Counted from the stretch's first letter, positions 1 through 6,528 are shown. The stretch is DNA of 6,547 nucleotides from Opitutales bacterium (GCA_021641325.1 JAJXPD010000124.1:1-6547); one strand, 5' to 3'. Numbers and translations are program-made. The notes: generated by a model not told the origin, from the letters alone.

Positions 1-1389
1 GCCTACATCGTTTCTTCGGTACTCTTCATTTTGGGCATTAAAATGCTCGGCAAGGCGGAAACGGCGCGCAGGGGCAACCTTGTTTCTGCGGTCGGCATGC
101 TGGTGGCGGTCGTAATCACGCTTTTCGACAAAAAAATTCTCGACTGCAACGACCCGCTCTCGTGGGGTCTGCTCGCTGGCGGGCTGCTGTTCGGCGGGCT
201 CGTCGGCGCGGTGATGGCAAAGCGCGTCAAGATGACCTCCATGCCCGAAATGGTCGCGCTCCTCAACGGCTTCGGAGGCCTCGCAAGCCTGCTTGTAGCC
301 GCCGCGGAATACTACTTCGACATGGTTCAGGGCGACGCGCACATGCCCGACACGTTCTCGAAATTCGCAATCGCCGCGACAATCGCAATCGGCGGCATAA
401 CGTTCACGGGCTCGGTCTACGCGTGGGGCAAGCTTTCGGGCAAAATATCGGGCAAGGCAAAAACCTTCGCGGGGCAGAAGGCGCTCAACGCAGCTCTTGC
501 GGCTCTCACGCTCGCGGCGGCGGCGGTTCTCACGGTTTCGGGAGACTTCCAGCTCGGCTTCGCGGCAATGCTCGCGGCGGTTCTGCTCTCGCTGCTGCTC
601 GGCTTTGCGGCGGTAATGCCGATTGGCGGCGGCGACATGCCCGTTGTGATTTCGCTGCTCAATTCGCTCTCGGGCTTGGCGGCGTCGGCGGCGGGCTTTG
701 TCATCAGCAACAACGTGCTCATCGTCGCGGGCTGCCTTGTGGGCGCAAGCGGAATCATTCTCACGGTGATAATGTGCAAGTCGATGAACAGGACGCTCGG
801 AAACGTGCTGTTCTCGGGCTTCGGCTCGGGCGGCTCGAAGTCGCAAAAAGTGGAGGGCGAAATGAAGCCCATTTCGGTTGACGACGCGTACTTTGTGCTC
901 GAAGCCGCGCAGAACGTGGTGTTCATTCCCGGATACGGAATGGCGGTCGCGCAGGCGCAGCACGCAGTCAAGGAGCTTGCCGAAATTCTCGAAAACAACG
1001 GCGCGGAGGTTGCGTTCGCAATCCACCCAGTCGCGGGGCGCATGCCGGGGCACATGAACGTGCTCCTCGCCGAAGCCGACGTTCCCTACGAACAGCTCAA
1101 AGAAATGGACGAGGCAAACAGGATTCTCGAAACCGCCGACGTGGCAATCGTCATCGGCGCGAACGACGTCGTAAACCCCGCCGCCGCCGAGGACAAGGGC
1201 AGCCCGATTTACGGAATGCCGATTATCGAGGCGTACAAGGCGAAGACCGTCTTCGCGCTCAAACGCGGCAAGGGCGCGGGCTTCTCCGGACTCGAAAACA
1301 GCCTGTTCTTCCGCCCCAACACCCGCATGATTTACGGCGACGCGAAAGCCACAATCAACGAGCTTGTGGCGAAATTCAAAGACAAATAA
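1..1389 (+). CDS. pntB: NAD(P) transhydrogenase subunit beta (5'-truncated by window)
   Basis: This is the beta subunit of the proton-translocating inner-membrane transhydrogenase, which couples hydride transfer from NADH to NADP+ to proton entry and so supplies NADPH. The frame is open from base 1 and reads AYIVSSVLFILG, matching E. coli PntB from about residue 9, so roughly eight residues lie outside the window. A TTG at 31 and ATG at 43 are internal. Visible residues 1 to about 265 form membrane domain II, with hydrophobic segments, TFTGSVYAWGKL, and GGGDMPVV followed by LLNSLSG. Asp212 and Asn221 correspond to E. coli betaAsp213 and betaAsn222. Residues from about 300 to 462 form NADP-binding domain III: GYGMAVAQAQ (311-320), HPVAGRMPGHMN (from 342), GANDVVNPAA (386-395), KRGKGAGFSG and YGDAK. 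The C-terminus is complete, ending in TAA. The residue matching E. coli betaHis91 is Asn89 (LLNGFGG). pntA is expected just upstream but is not visible. Confidence 0.97.
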   Translation, partial: AYIVSSVLFILGIKMLGKAETARRGNLVSAVGMLVAVVITLFDKKILDCNDPLSWGLLAGGLLFGGLVGAVMAKRVKMTSMPEMVALLNGFGGLASLLVAAAEYYFDMVQGDAHMPDTFSKFAIAATIAIGGITFTGSVYAWGKLSGKISGKAKTFAGQKALNAALAALTLAAAAVLTVSGDFQLGFAAMLAAVLLSLLLGFAAVMPIGGGDMPVVISLLNSLSGLAASAAGFVISNNVLIVAGCLVGASGIILTVIMCKSMNRTLGNVLFSGFGSGGSKSQKVEGEMKPISVDDAYFVLEAAQNVVFIPGYGMAVAQAQHAVKELAEILENNGAEVAFAIHPVAGRMPGHMNVLLAEADVPYEQLKEMDEANRILETADVAIVIGANDVVNPAAAEDKGSPIYGMPIIEAYKAKTVFALKRGKGAGFSGLENSLFFRPNTRMIYGDAKATINELVAKFKDK

Positions 1390-1410
1390 AATTTCGAAAA
1401 TATGATATTT

Positions 1411-1442
1411 CGGCGCGGGTTTTTAATCCGCGCCGTTTTTTT
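1411..1442 (+). terminator. Rho-independent terminator of pntB
   Basis: A perfect 8-bp GC stem, CGGCGCGG (1411-1418) with CCGCGCCG (1428-1435), encloses a 9-nt T-rich loop and runs straight into seven T residues (1436-1442). It starts 21 nt after the pntB stop codon. The opposite strand lacks a T tract after the stem, so it should act only on rightward transcription. This placement suggests pntB is the last gene of its transcript. Confidence 0.88.
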
Positions 1443-1501
1443 AGCCAAAACTTTCAACCTGCAAAAATGCATGATTCTTGCAAATGTGCACTGCGGGAAT
1501 T

Positions 1502-1535
1502 GTGTCCGCGCCATGCGCGCACGCATGGCGGGCGG
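1502..1535. other. Strong hairpin in the convergent intergenic region
   Basis: GTCCGC (1502-1507) pairs with GCGGAC (1530-1535). GCCATGCG (1508-1515) then pairs with CGCATGGC (1520-1527) around a CGCA loop, leaving a 2-nt bulge at 1528-1529. That gives 14 base pairs in all. It lies between pntB and the leftward operon, about 145 nt past the operon's stop codon. Neither side has a T tract, so it is not a standard intrinsic terminator. It could block 3' exonucleases on the leftward mRNA or help a Rho-dependent end. The rest of 1443-1680 shows no gene I can support. Confidence 0.45.
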
Positions 1536-1680
1536 ACTATAACGCGTTCTTCGGGGAGGGCGCGCTATCGAACGCTCGGACGGGTCGGGAATGTCGGCGC
1601 AAAGACCCGGCGGAACGCGCAATTCAAAGCTGCGCAAAGGCGGATACGGAATGCGGACGCCGCTGGGTTGACGCCGCCCG

Positions 1681-2607
1681 CTATTTGCGTTCAAGACGCT
1701 TCACCGCCTCGGCGTGCCCCTTTGCGGCGGCGCGGCGGTAATACTCCGACGCGCGTTCGGTGTCCCTCTCCACTCCGTCGCCCGTCTCGAAAACAACGCC
1801 CATGTTGTAGAGGGAATCGACGTCCCCGTTTTCGGCGGCAAGAAGCGTGTATTTAACAAACGCCTTTTTGTCGGCGGGAATGCCGTCGCCGCGCAGGTAC
1901 ATCAGGGCGAGATTTTTCTGCGCGAACAAGTCGCCCGCGTCCGCCGCCGACTTCCACAGCCGCGCCGCCTCGGTCTTCGAGGCGTTCACGCCGACGCCGT
2001 GATAGTAGTATCCCGCAAGCGCGGTTTGGGCGTCCCTGTTGCCGCCCTCCGCCGACTTTTTCAGCCAACCGATTCCGCGCGGAAGCGATTTTTCGAGATA
2101 GCTCCCGTTTATGCAAAGCGCGGCGACATTGAACTGCGCGGCGGCGTGCCCCGCCTCTGCCGCCTTGACCCACCACTCGACAGCCGCCTTGTAGTCTTTC
2201 GGCACACCGAAGCCCTTTGAGTGGCATGCCGCCAAGTTGAACATCGCCTCGGGATAGCCAGCGTCCGCCGCCTTTTTCCACCACTCCGCGGCGAGGCGTT
2301 CGTCTTTCGGCACGCCCTCGCCTTTTGCGTACGCCGACGCCGCAAAATTCTGCGCGTAGGCGTTGCCGTCGTCCGCCGCCGACAAAAACCATTTCGCGGC
2401 GGACGCGGCGTCTTTGGGGAATCCCTTTTCGCCCTGCGCGTAGCTGAGGGCGACCGACATTTTCGAGTCGGTATCGCCGCGTTCGGCGCGGGTCAAAAGT
2501 ATTTTCGCGCCCGCGTCCGCTATGCGCGAATCGCCCGTTTCGGCGAAGGCAAAAACGGACGCGGAAAGAGCCGCGGCGGCGGCGAATAGCCGAAAGAGCT
2601 GGCGCAT
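1681..2607 (-). CDS. Exported Sel1-repeat (TPR-like) protein
   Basis: This 308-residue protein begins with a signal peptide: MRQLFR, a hydrophobic Ala/Phe stretch, and a likely cleavage site after AFA at residue 22. The rest is about seven tandem Sel1-like repeats of roughly 36 residues each (about 44-80, 81-117, 118-153, 154-189, 190-225, 226-261 and 262-298). They show the family pattern of A..GD..A / N.A..Y..G.GV..D...A..WW.KAA, for example KGEGVPKD, KGFGVPKD and RGDGIPAD. Sel1 repeats form alpha-alpha superhelices that bind other proteins; no catalytic domain is present. It is the second gene of an operon, starting 6 nt after the upstream stop. AAGAGG lies about 14 nt before the ATG, which is a long Shine-Dalgarno spacing, so translational coupling is likely. 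No lipobox is seen. Its location is inferred to be periplasmic or extracellular and its partner is unknown. Confidence 0.93.
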   Translation of the reverse strand: MRQLFRLFAAAAALSASVFAFAETGDSRIADAGAKILLTRAERGDTDSKMSVALSYAQGEKGFPKDAASAAKWFLSAADDGNAYAQNFAASAYAKGEGVPKDERLAAEWWKKAADAGYPEAMFNLAACHSKGFGVPKDYKAAVEWWVKAAEAGHAAAQFNVAALCINGSYLEKSLPRGIGWLKKSAEGGNRDAQTALAGYYYHGVGVNASKTEAARLWKSAADAGDLFAQKNLALMYLRGDGIPADKKAFVKYTLLAAENGDVDSLYNMGVVFETGDGVERDTERASEYYRRAAAKGHAEAVKRLERK

Positions 2608-2613
2608 ATCGGG

Positions 2614-4023
2614 CTATTTAACCTCTTTTGAGAGCTCGGCGAGTTTCGACTCGATTGCCTCCGCGCCGCGCTTCGCCTTTTCGAATTCCGACTTCGACGC
2701 GGCGAAAAGTTCGCCCATTTTTGCGGACGAAATTTTGTTCTGCGCGGTAAACGTCTTGATGTTTATGCCGAGCAGAAGAATGTCGGTCGATAGAGTCTGA
2801 GACCGCGCGTACGCGTCTATCGACGAGCGCAAAATTTTCGACGCCCCGCCCTCCAAGTTCGAGATTGCCGAAAGCGAAGCCTCCGCGGAGGAGGCAATCT
2901 GGTTGAGCGTTTCCGCCGCGGCGCGAAGCTCCGCGGAAACGAATTCGATTTCGGCGCAGGCGGAGACTATTTCCGCGCGGACTTTGCTCTTGTCGGGAGC
3001 GGAAGCTGCGCCGACCGCGAAGTTCGCGCGCGACGCTACGCCCGCCCCGCCGTCTGCCAACGCGCATTCGGCGTACAAAGGTTGCGCCGACTTCGCCTTC
3101 CTCGCCGAAATTACGGCGGATTCTTGCTTTTTAGAAAGGCTCGGTCGGTAGTACGACGGCATTGACGAAAGGTTTACGGCTTCCGCCTGCGCGAAAATCT
3201 CCCTCCCGTACTTTTCCGACTTCGAAAGAGTGTTGAGCACGAACGCGTTTGTTTTGAACGCCGCCGAAAGCGCGAGCGAACGCGCGTCTTGGCAGATTTC
3301 GCCCAAGTCTTCGTAGCGCGAAAGAGCCGCGCCGAACTCCTCCGCGAACTTCGACACGGTCTCGGAAACTTCCTTTGCGGATTTTGCGTTTTTGGACTCC
3401 GCCTCCGAGGTCTTCGAGATGTAGTCTTTCGCCGCCGAAAGGGTCGATTTTATTCCCTCAACGCGCGGCGCGTTTACCGACGCCATGACCGACACGCGCG
3501 ACGCCCAAGCCTGCGCCGATGCCAGCGCGTTCACAGCCGAATCGAAGCGCGAGGCGACGGAGTCGAAATAGCGTTTGTCCTGAAAATTGTCCCCCGCGTT
3601 TTGCGAGACGCTCTTGCGCGTTTCGCCGACGAGTTTGCGGATTCGGTCGATGCGCTCACGCCCCAGCGGCAGGTTTTTGAACGCGGCGTCGAGCGACTTT
3701 GCCGAAACGTCGCAGTTGCGCACGTTTGCCTCGAACGACGTCTTGAACGCCGAAAAGCCGCCCTCCAAAGACTCCAAGTTCGCGAGCGCGGACGCCGACT
3801 TTTGCGAAACCGAATTCGCGTCGTCGAGTATCTGTTGCGAGCTGTCACGCATTTTGTTCATCAGCGAAAAATACGACGACGCCGAATTTACCGCCTCGTT
3901 GAACGAAACGGACGCGCTCCAATTCCGCGCACGGACGTCCTCGACGTCCGAAACAAAATCGGCAAAAACAAACGGGCACGACGCAAAAAACGCCGCCGCT
4001 ACAAACATGGCTCTCTCTTTCAT
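2614..4023 (-). CDS. Exported helical protein of unknown function
   Basis: I do not recognise a family for this 469-residue protein. It starts with a signal peptide (MKERAMFVAAAFFASCPFVFA, cleavage probably after residue 21). FASC at residues 13-16 faintly resembles a lipobox, but Phe at -3 argues against a lipoprotein. The mature part is rich in Ala, Ser, Glu and Lys with very few prolines, which suggests long amphipathic helices or coiled coil over about 25-285 and 346-469. A Pro/Tyr/Gly-containing segment (about 288-345) separates the two helical blocks. Segments around LESLEGG (83-89) and ISNLEGG (387-393) resemble each other and hint at an internal repeat. There are no obvious catalytic motifs and no membrane span after the signal peptide. 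The ATG at 4023 is preceded by AAAGGA at 5-nt spacing (4029-4034) and a strong promoter. It is the first gene of the operon with the exported Sel1-repeat protein, so a shared envelope role is inferred. Confidence 0.88.
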   Translation of the reverse strand: MKERAMFVAAAFFASCPFVFADFVSDVEDVRARNWSASVSFNEAVNSASSYFSLMNKMRDSSQQILDDANSVSQKSASALANLESLEGGFSAFKTSFEANVRNCDVSAKSLDAAFKNLPLGRERIDRIRKLVGETRKSVSQNAGDNFQDKRYFDSVASRFDSAVNALASAQAWASRVSVMASVNAPRVEGIKSTLSAAKDYISKTSEAESKNAKSAKEVSETVSKFAEEFGAALSRYEDLGEICQDARSLALSAAFKTNAFVLNTLSKSEKYGREIFAQAEAVNLSSMPSYYRPSLSKKQESAVISARKAKSAQPLYAECALADGGAGVASRANFAVGAASAPDKSKVRAEIVSACAEIEFVSAELRAAAETLNQIASSAEASLSAISNLEGGASKILRSSIDAYARSQTLSTDILLLGINIKTFTAQNKISSAKMGELFAASKSEFEKAKRGAEAIESKLAELSKEVK

Positions 4024-4051
4024 TTCTATCCTTTCTTTAAAATCTCAATCC

Positions 4052-4079
4052 ATTATAAGACACCAAAATAAGTAGTCAA
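4052..4079 (-). promoter_or_regulatory. Sigma-70-type promoter of the exported-protein operon
   Basis: Read leftward, the -35 box is TTGACT (4074-4079), the spacer is 16 bp, and the -10 box is TATAAT (4052-4057), a perfect match to consensus. Transcription would start near 4045, leaving a leader of about 20 nt that contains the AAAGGA ribosome-binding site (4029-4034). The boxes imply a strong housekeeping promoter. A perfect 14-bp palindrome lies 5 bp upstream of the -35 box. Confidence 0.78.
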
Positions 4080-4084
4080 GTTCA

Positions 4085-4098
4085 CAGGCTGCAGCCTG
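4085..4098. repeat. Perfect 14-bp palindrome next to the -35 box
   Basis: CAGGCTGCAGCCTG is fully self-complementary and ends 5 bp upstream of the -35 box of the leftward operon. It could be an operator for a dimeric regulator. It could also be one part of the cluster of inverted repeats that continues to 4162. Function is inferred from position only. Confidence 0.4.
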
Positions 4099-4108
4099 TA
4101 CGGCGCAG

Positions 4109-4162
4109 ATGGGGGCTTTGCCCCCATGAGGCGGATTTTGCTTTGCAAAATTTCTCCGCCTC
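4109..4162. repeat. Two abutting hairpins
   Basis: The first hairpin is ATGGGGGC, loop TTT, GCCCCCAT (4109-4127), a perfect 8-bp stem. The second starts at the next base. GAGGCGGA (4128-4135) pairs with TCCGCCTC (4155-4162), and TTTTGC (4136-4141) pairs with GCAAAA (4145-4150) around a TTT loop, with a 4-nt bulge at 4151-4154. No reading frame here is convincing. The block looks like a dispersed intergenic repeat or part of a structured transcript. Whether it recurs in the genome cannot be judged from this window. Confidence 0.5.
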
Positions 4163-4217
4163 CACCCCCACAGGCGAGCCGCGCCGGTCGAAACTTCGTT
4201 CCTTTCTGTGATAATTC

Positions 4218-4241
4218 GGCGCGGCTATAACCGCGCCTTTT
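4218..4241 (+). terminator. Terminator-like hairpin with short T tract
   Basis: GGCGCGG (4218-4224) pairs with CCGCGCC (4231-4237) around CTATAA and is followed by TTTT (4238-4241). The stem is the same seven base pairs found in the pntB terminator, including the preceding TTC. The T tract is short. No rightward protein gene lies upstream, so it would terminate only an unidentified rightward transcript, or be a relic. Confidence 0.4.
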
Positions 4242-4296
4242 CCCGTTAAGTCCGTATTGTCGTTGGCAATTACTTACATTGGAGAAAATTTTTATC

Positions 4297-4332
4297 GGCA
4301 AAAAACAAATAAAAATAGACGCGCTTTGCGCG
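4297..4332 (-). terminator. Weak leftward terminator candidate
   Basis: Read leftward, CGCGC, loop AAA, GCGCG (4320-4332) is followed by a U-rich stretch (4297-4319) containing runs of five and six T. The 5-bp stem is short for an intrinsic terminator. It lies about 370 nt past the transporter stop and before the next leftward promoter, a sensible place to insulate the two units. Confidence 0.35.
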
Positions 4333-4416
4333 AAAAAAACGGGAATCCGCAAACTTGGAATCTCCGCTTACCAATAAACCCTACTTTTCTCCCAGCGCAT
4401 TCTAAAAAACTTCCGC

Positions 4417-4562
4417 GCCGTGCGCTGTAATTTTAGGCGCGTCAAAGTGCTTTCATAAGGGTGGCTTTCCTGTGCGCGGAGGACGCGTGGCGTACTTATC
4501 GTACGCGAGCGATCTACGCGTACAGGAAAACGCCCTTAGGGCAGTGCTTTCACGCGCCGTCC
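4417..4562. repeat. 146-bp tandem repeat, copy A, with 123-bp imperfect palindrome
   Basis: This unit begins with a flank reading GCCGTGCGCTGTAATTTTA, followed by an imperfect palindrome at 4436-4558. The outer arms are GGCGCG / CGCGCC. Further in, ATAAGGG faces CCCTTAG, CCTGT (4469-4473) pairs with ACAGG (4522-4526), and the tip is GCGTAC-TTATC-GTACGC (4490-4506). The whole can fold as one long interrupted hairpin. Some mismatches are shared with copy B, such as the C opposite C in GCGTC / CACGC. No reading frame, target-site duplication or transposase is visible. In size and shape it resembles ERIC-type intergenic palindromes, but the sequence is not one I recognise. Confidence 0.92.
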
Positions 4563-4706
4563 GCCGTGCGCTGTAATTTTAGGGGCGTCAAAGTGCCTGT
4601 ATAAGGGCGGCTTTGCGCACGGCACAGGGCGCGCAGCATACTTGGCGTATGTAAGCGGTCTGGGGCGTGCGCGAAACGCCCTTAGACTGGTGCTTTCACG
4701 CCCCTA
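4563..4706. repeat. Tandem repeat, copy B, with imperfect palindrome abutting the transporter stop
   Basis: Copy B aligns to copy A at a constant offset of 146 bp with no gaps, about 73% identical over 142 columns by hand count. Its palindrome core is 4582-4704 and extends to TAGGGGCGT (4580-4588) facing ACGCCCCTA (4698-4706). GCGCACG (4615-4621) pairs with CGTGCGC (4666-4672), and the tip is CATAC-TTGGC-GTATG. The flank GCCGTGCGCTGTAATTTTA is identical to copy A. The final CTA is the complement of the transporter's TAG stop codon. As RNA, this would be a large hairpin immediately after that stop, so it may protect or end the mRNA, although no T tract follows. Confidence 0.92.
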
Positions 4707-6359
4707 TCTGGCGAATATAATCAGTAGTTGCGCTGTTAATACTCTCATGAACATTGTCAGCGGATAGACCGTTGCGTAGCCTACCGCGGGCATGTCGTTG
4801 CCGCTTGTCGCGTTCGAGTACGCCAGCGCGGGCGGGTTCGTTGTGCTGCCCGACAAAACGCCGATAAGCGTAAAGTAGTCAACCTTCAACAAAATGCGCC
4901 CCAAGACGCCCATCGTCAACATCGGCACCATCGTGATTATGAAGCCGTAGCCAATCCACTTGTAGCCGCCGTTGAGAATGGTCGAAACAAACTGGTCGCC
5001 CGCGCCTATGCCGACCCCCGCCAAGAAGAGCGCAATGCCGACTTCGCGCAACATCAAGCTTGCGCTGACCGTCGTAAACGTCACCATTTTGAAGCGCGAA
5101 CCGAAGCGGCTCAAAAGAATGGAGACCACAAGCGGGCCGCCCGCCAAGCCGAGCTTCACGGGTTGCGGAATCCCGGGGAACGAAAACGGAATCGAGCCCA
5201 GGAACACACCGAGGAAAATTCCGAGAAAAATCGGGAAAAGGTTGGGCTGTCTGAGTTTCAGGAGGGAGTTGCCGAGCACCTTTTCGACGTTTGCAATTGC
5301 CGCCGACGAGCCTACGACCGTCACGCGGTCGCCAACCTGCAACTGCAAGTCGGGGTGGGCTACGAGGTCGATACCCGCGCGGTTCACGCGCGTGATGTTG
5401 AACGAGAATCCGCCGAAAAGCCCAAGCTTGCCGAGCGTCTTGCCGTTGACGTCGTGGTTTGTAATCATTATGCGGCGCGCTTCAAGCCCCGAATCGAGCT
5501 TCTGCCACTCCATGTCGATTCTCTCGCCGAGGAACGCGCCGAGGAAGTCGGCGTCTTTGTGGTCGCAAACCACGAGGATTTTGTCGCCCTCGCGCAGGAC
5601 GGTTTCGGCGCACGCAACTTCGATGTGTCCGTCGCGGTCGCAAACGCGCGAAATCACGAAACGCTTTGCGGCAAGGCGCACTACGTCGTCAACCTTTTTG
5701 CCGAAGAGCGAGGGGTTCGCCATGACAATGGAAATCCTCATCGCGCCCTCTTTTGAGCCGCTGCGGGCTTCGATTTCCTTCATTTCGCGCTCGAATGAAA
5801 TCCTGAAAACCGCCTTGATGATAATCATGGAGGAAATTACGCCGATTACGCCGAGCGGGTAGGCGACGGCGTAGCCGAGGGAGATTGTGGGGTCGTCCTT
5901 TCCGAAGATGTCGAAGTAAGTTTGCGACGCCGCGCCGAGGCCGGGGGTGTTGGTCACCGCGCCCGACAGAATGCCGACCATCGTGGACATCGGCATGTCG
6001 AAGACGAACGAGACCACGCACGTTGTAATCACGCCCATGAAGACGACGCCCATGGCAATGGAGTTGAGCCGCAGACCCGTCTTTTTAAACGACGAAAAGA
6101 AACCGGGGCCGACCTGCAAGCCTATCGAATAAATGAACAAAATCAGCCCGAACTCCTTGATAAAGTGAAGGGTATTGGGTTCGATACCCATTTTGAAGTG
6201 TCCGAACGCGATTCCCACGAACAAAATCCAAGTGATGCCGAGCGAAATGCCCGCCACCTTCACCTTGCCAAAAACCACGCCGAGCGCAATGACGATAGCA
6301 AGAACGAGAACGCTGTGCGCGATTCCCGTTCCGAAAAACAGAGTCGATAGCCAATTCAT
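4704..6359 (-). CDS. AspT/YidE-family membrane transporter with two TrkA-C domains
   Basis: This 551-residue inner-membrane protein closely resembles E. coli YidE (553 residues) along its length. Hydrophobic AspT-type half 1 spans about 14-185 and includes EFGLILFIYSIGLQVGPGFF (69-88), GAVTNTPGLGAASQ (133-146) and GYAVAYPLG (162-170). Two cytosolic TrkA-C (RCK_C) domains follow, at about 208-283 (ending LREGDKILVV) and about 293-365 (ending LQVGDRVTVVG). Half 2 spans about 375-548 and repeats the signatures as GSTTNPPALAYSNA (504-517) and GYATVYPLT (527-535), so the membrane part is an internal duplication. AspT itself exchanges aspartate for alanine in Tetragenococcus; the YidE branch has no firmly assigned substrate that I know of. 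TrkA-C domains suggest gating by a small ligand. The ATG at 6359 has a weak GGA six nt upstream. It appears to be a single-gene unit. Confidence 0.96.
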   Translation of the reverse strand: MNWLSTLFFGTGIAHSVLVLAIVIALGVVFGKVKVAGISLGITWILFVGIAFGHFKMGIEPNTLHFIKEFGLILFIYSIGLQVGPGFFSSFKKTGLRLNSIAMGVVFMGVITTCVVSFVFDMPMSTMVGILSGAVTNTPGLGAASQTYFDIFGKDDPTISLGYAVAYPLGVIGVISSMIIIKAVFRISFEREMKEIEARSGSKEGAMRISIVMANPSLFGKKVDDVVRLAAKRFVISRVCDRDGHIEVACAETVLREGDKILVVCDHKDADFLGAFLGERIDMEWQKLDSGLEARRIMITNHDVNGKTLGKLGLFGGFSFNITRVNRAGIDLVAHPDLQLQVGDRVTVVGSSAAIANVEKVLGNSLLKLRQPNLFPIFLGIFLGVFLGSIPFSFPGIPQPVKLGLAGGPLVVSILLSRFGSRFKMVTFTTVSASLMLREVGIALFLAGVGIGAGDQFVSTILNGGYKWIGYGFIITMVPMLTMGVLGRILLKVDYFTLIGVLSGSTTNPPALAYSNATSGNDMPAVGYATVYPLTMFMRVLTAQLLIIFAR

Positions 6360-6427
6360 AATAAATCCGAATTTCCGTGCCGCGGCTGAATCAAAGCCTG
6401 AAAACGCCCGACTTTCCGACCGCGTAA

Positions 6428-6443
6428 TAATATTCGGATATTA
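6428..6443. promoter_or_regulatory. Inverted repeat upstream of the transporter
   Basis: TAATAT-TCGG-ATATTA is a perfect 6-bp inverted repeat lying 69-84 bp before the transporter start codon, in an AT-rich patch where a leftward -10 element would be expected. Leftward TAATAT with a 17-bp spacer from TTCGTT is a poor promoter match. It may be an operator, or chance in AT-rich sequence. Confidence 0.28.
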
Positions 6444-6488
6444 GGGCTTAGACTTCTTTCAACGAAAAGCAAGCCATATTTGCGCACG

Positions 6489-6528
6489 CGGGCGGCAATC
6501 GGCGCATGCCCGCCCGAAAATGTTGACA
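6489..6528 (+). promoter_or_regulatory. Inverted repeat followed by a TTGACA hexamer at the window edge
   Basis: CGGGCGG (6489-6495) and CCGCCCG (6510-6516) form an inverted repeat with a 14-nt spacer. Seven bases later comes TTGACA (6523-6528), a perfect sigma-70 -35 hexamer for rightward transcription. The matching -10 position falls past the window end, so the promoter cannot be confirmed. If it is real, a divergent gene starts just to the right. Confidence 0.28.

Noticed and set aside
31..45. TTG at 31 or ATG at 43 as the pntB start
   Set aside because: Similarity to PntB continues upstream to the first base of the window, so the true start lies outside.
417..1055. Leftward 212-codon frame opposite pntB
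   Set aside because: It lies wholly antisense to well-conserved PntB sequence and shows no recognisable domain.
1656..1677. GACGCCGC repeated twice beyond the Sel1 stop codon
   Set aside because: It is a direct repeat, not an inverted one, so it forms no hairpin or terminator, and 8 bp of such GC-rich sequence can recur by chance.
1467..1856. Rightward open frames in the convergent intergenic region
   Set aside because: They are Arg-rich, lack a good ribosome-binding site, and run antisense into the clearly coding Sel1 gene, as expected for shadows of GC-rich codons.
3289..4071. Rightward 260-codon frame opposite the helical protein gene
   Set aside because: It is Arg-rich antisense composition with no export signal or motif. 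The leftward frame has a signal peptide, a ribosome-binding site and a promoter.
4264..4292. Rightward promoter at TTGGCA
   Set aside because: No acceptable -10 box lies 15-19 bp downstream, and no rightward gene follows.
4053..4352. Leftward 99-codon open frame
   Set aside because: It runs through the hairpin cluster and over the operon promoter, has low-complexity stretches such as a run of glycines, and resembles no protein I know. It is probably non-coding.
4417..4706. CRISPR array
   Set aside because: There are only two long, diverged units of 146 bp that are themselves palindromic, with no short identical repeats or unique spacers.
4417..4706. Insertion sequence or transposon
   Set aside because: No transposase frame and no target-site duplication are visible. 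A transposase-dependent miniature element remains possible but is not shown.
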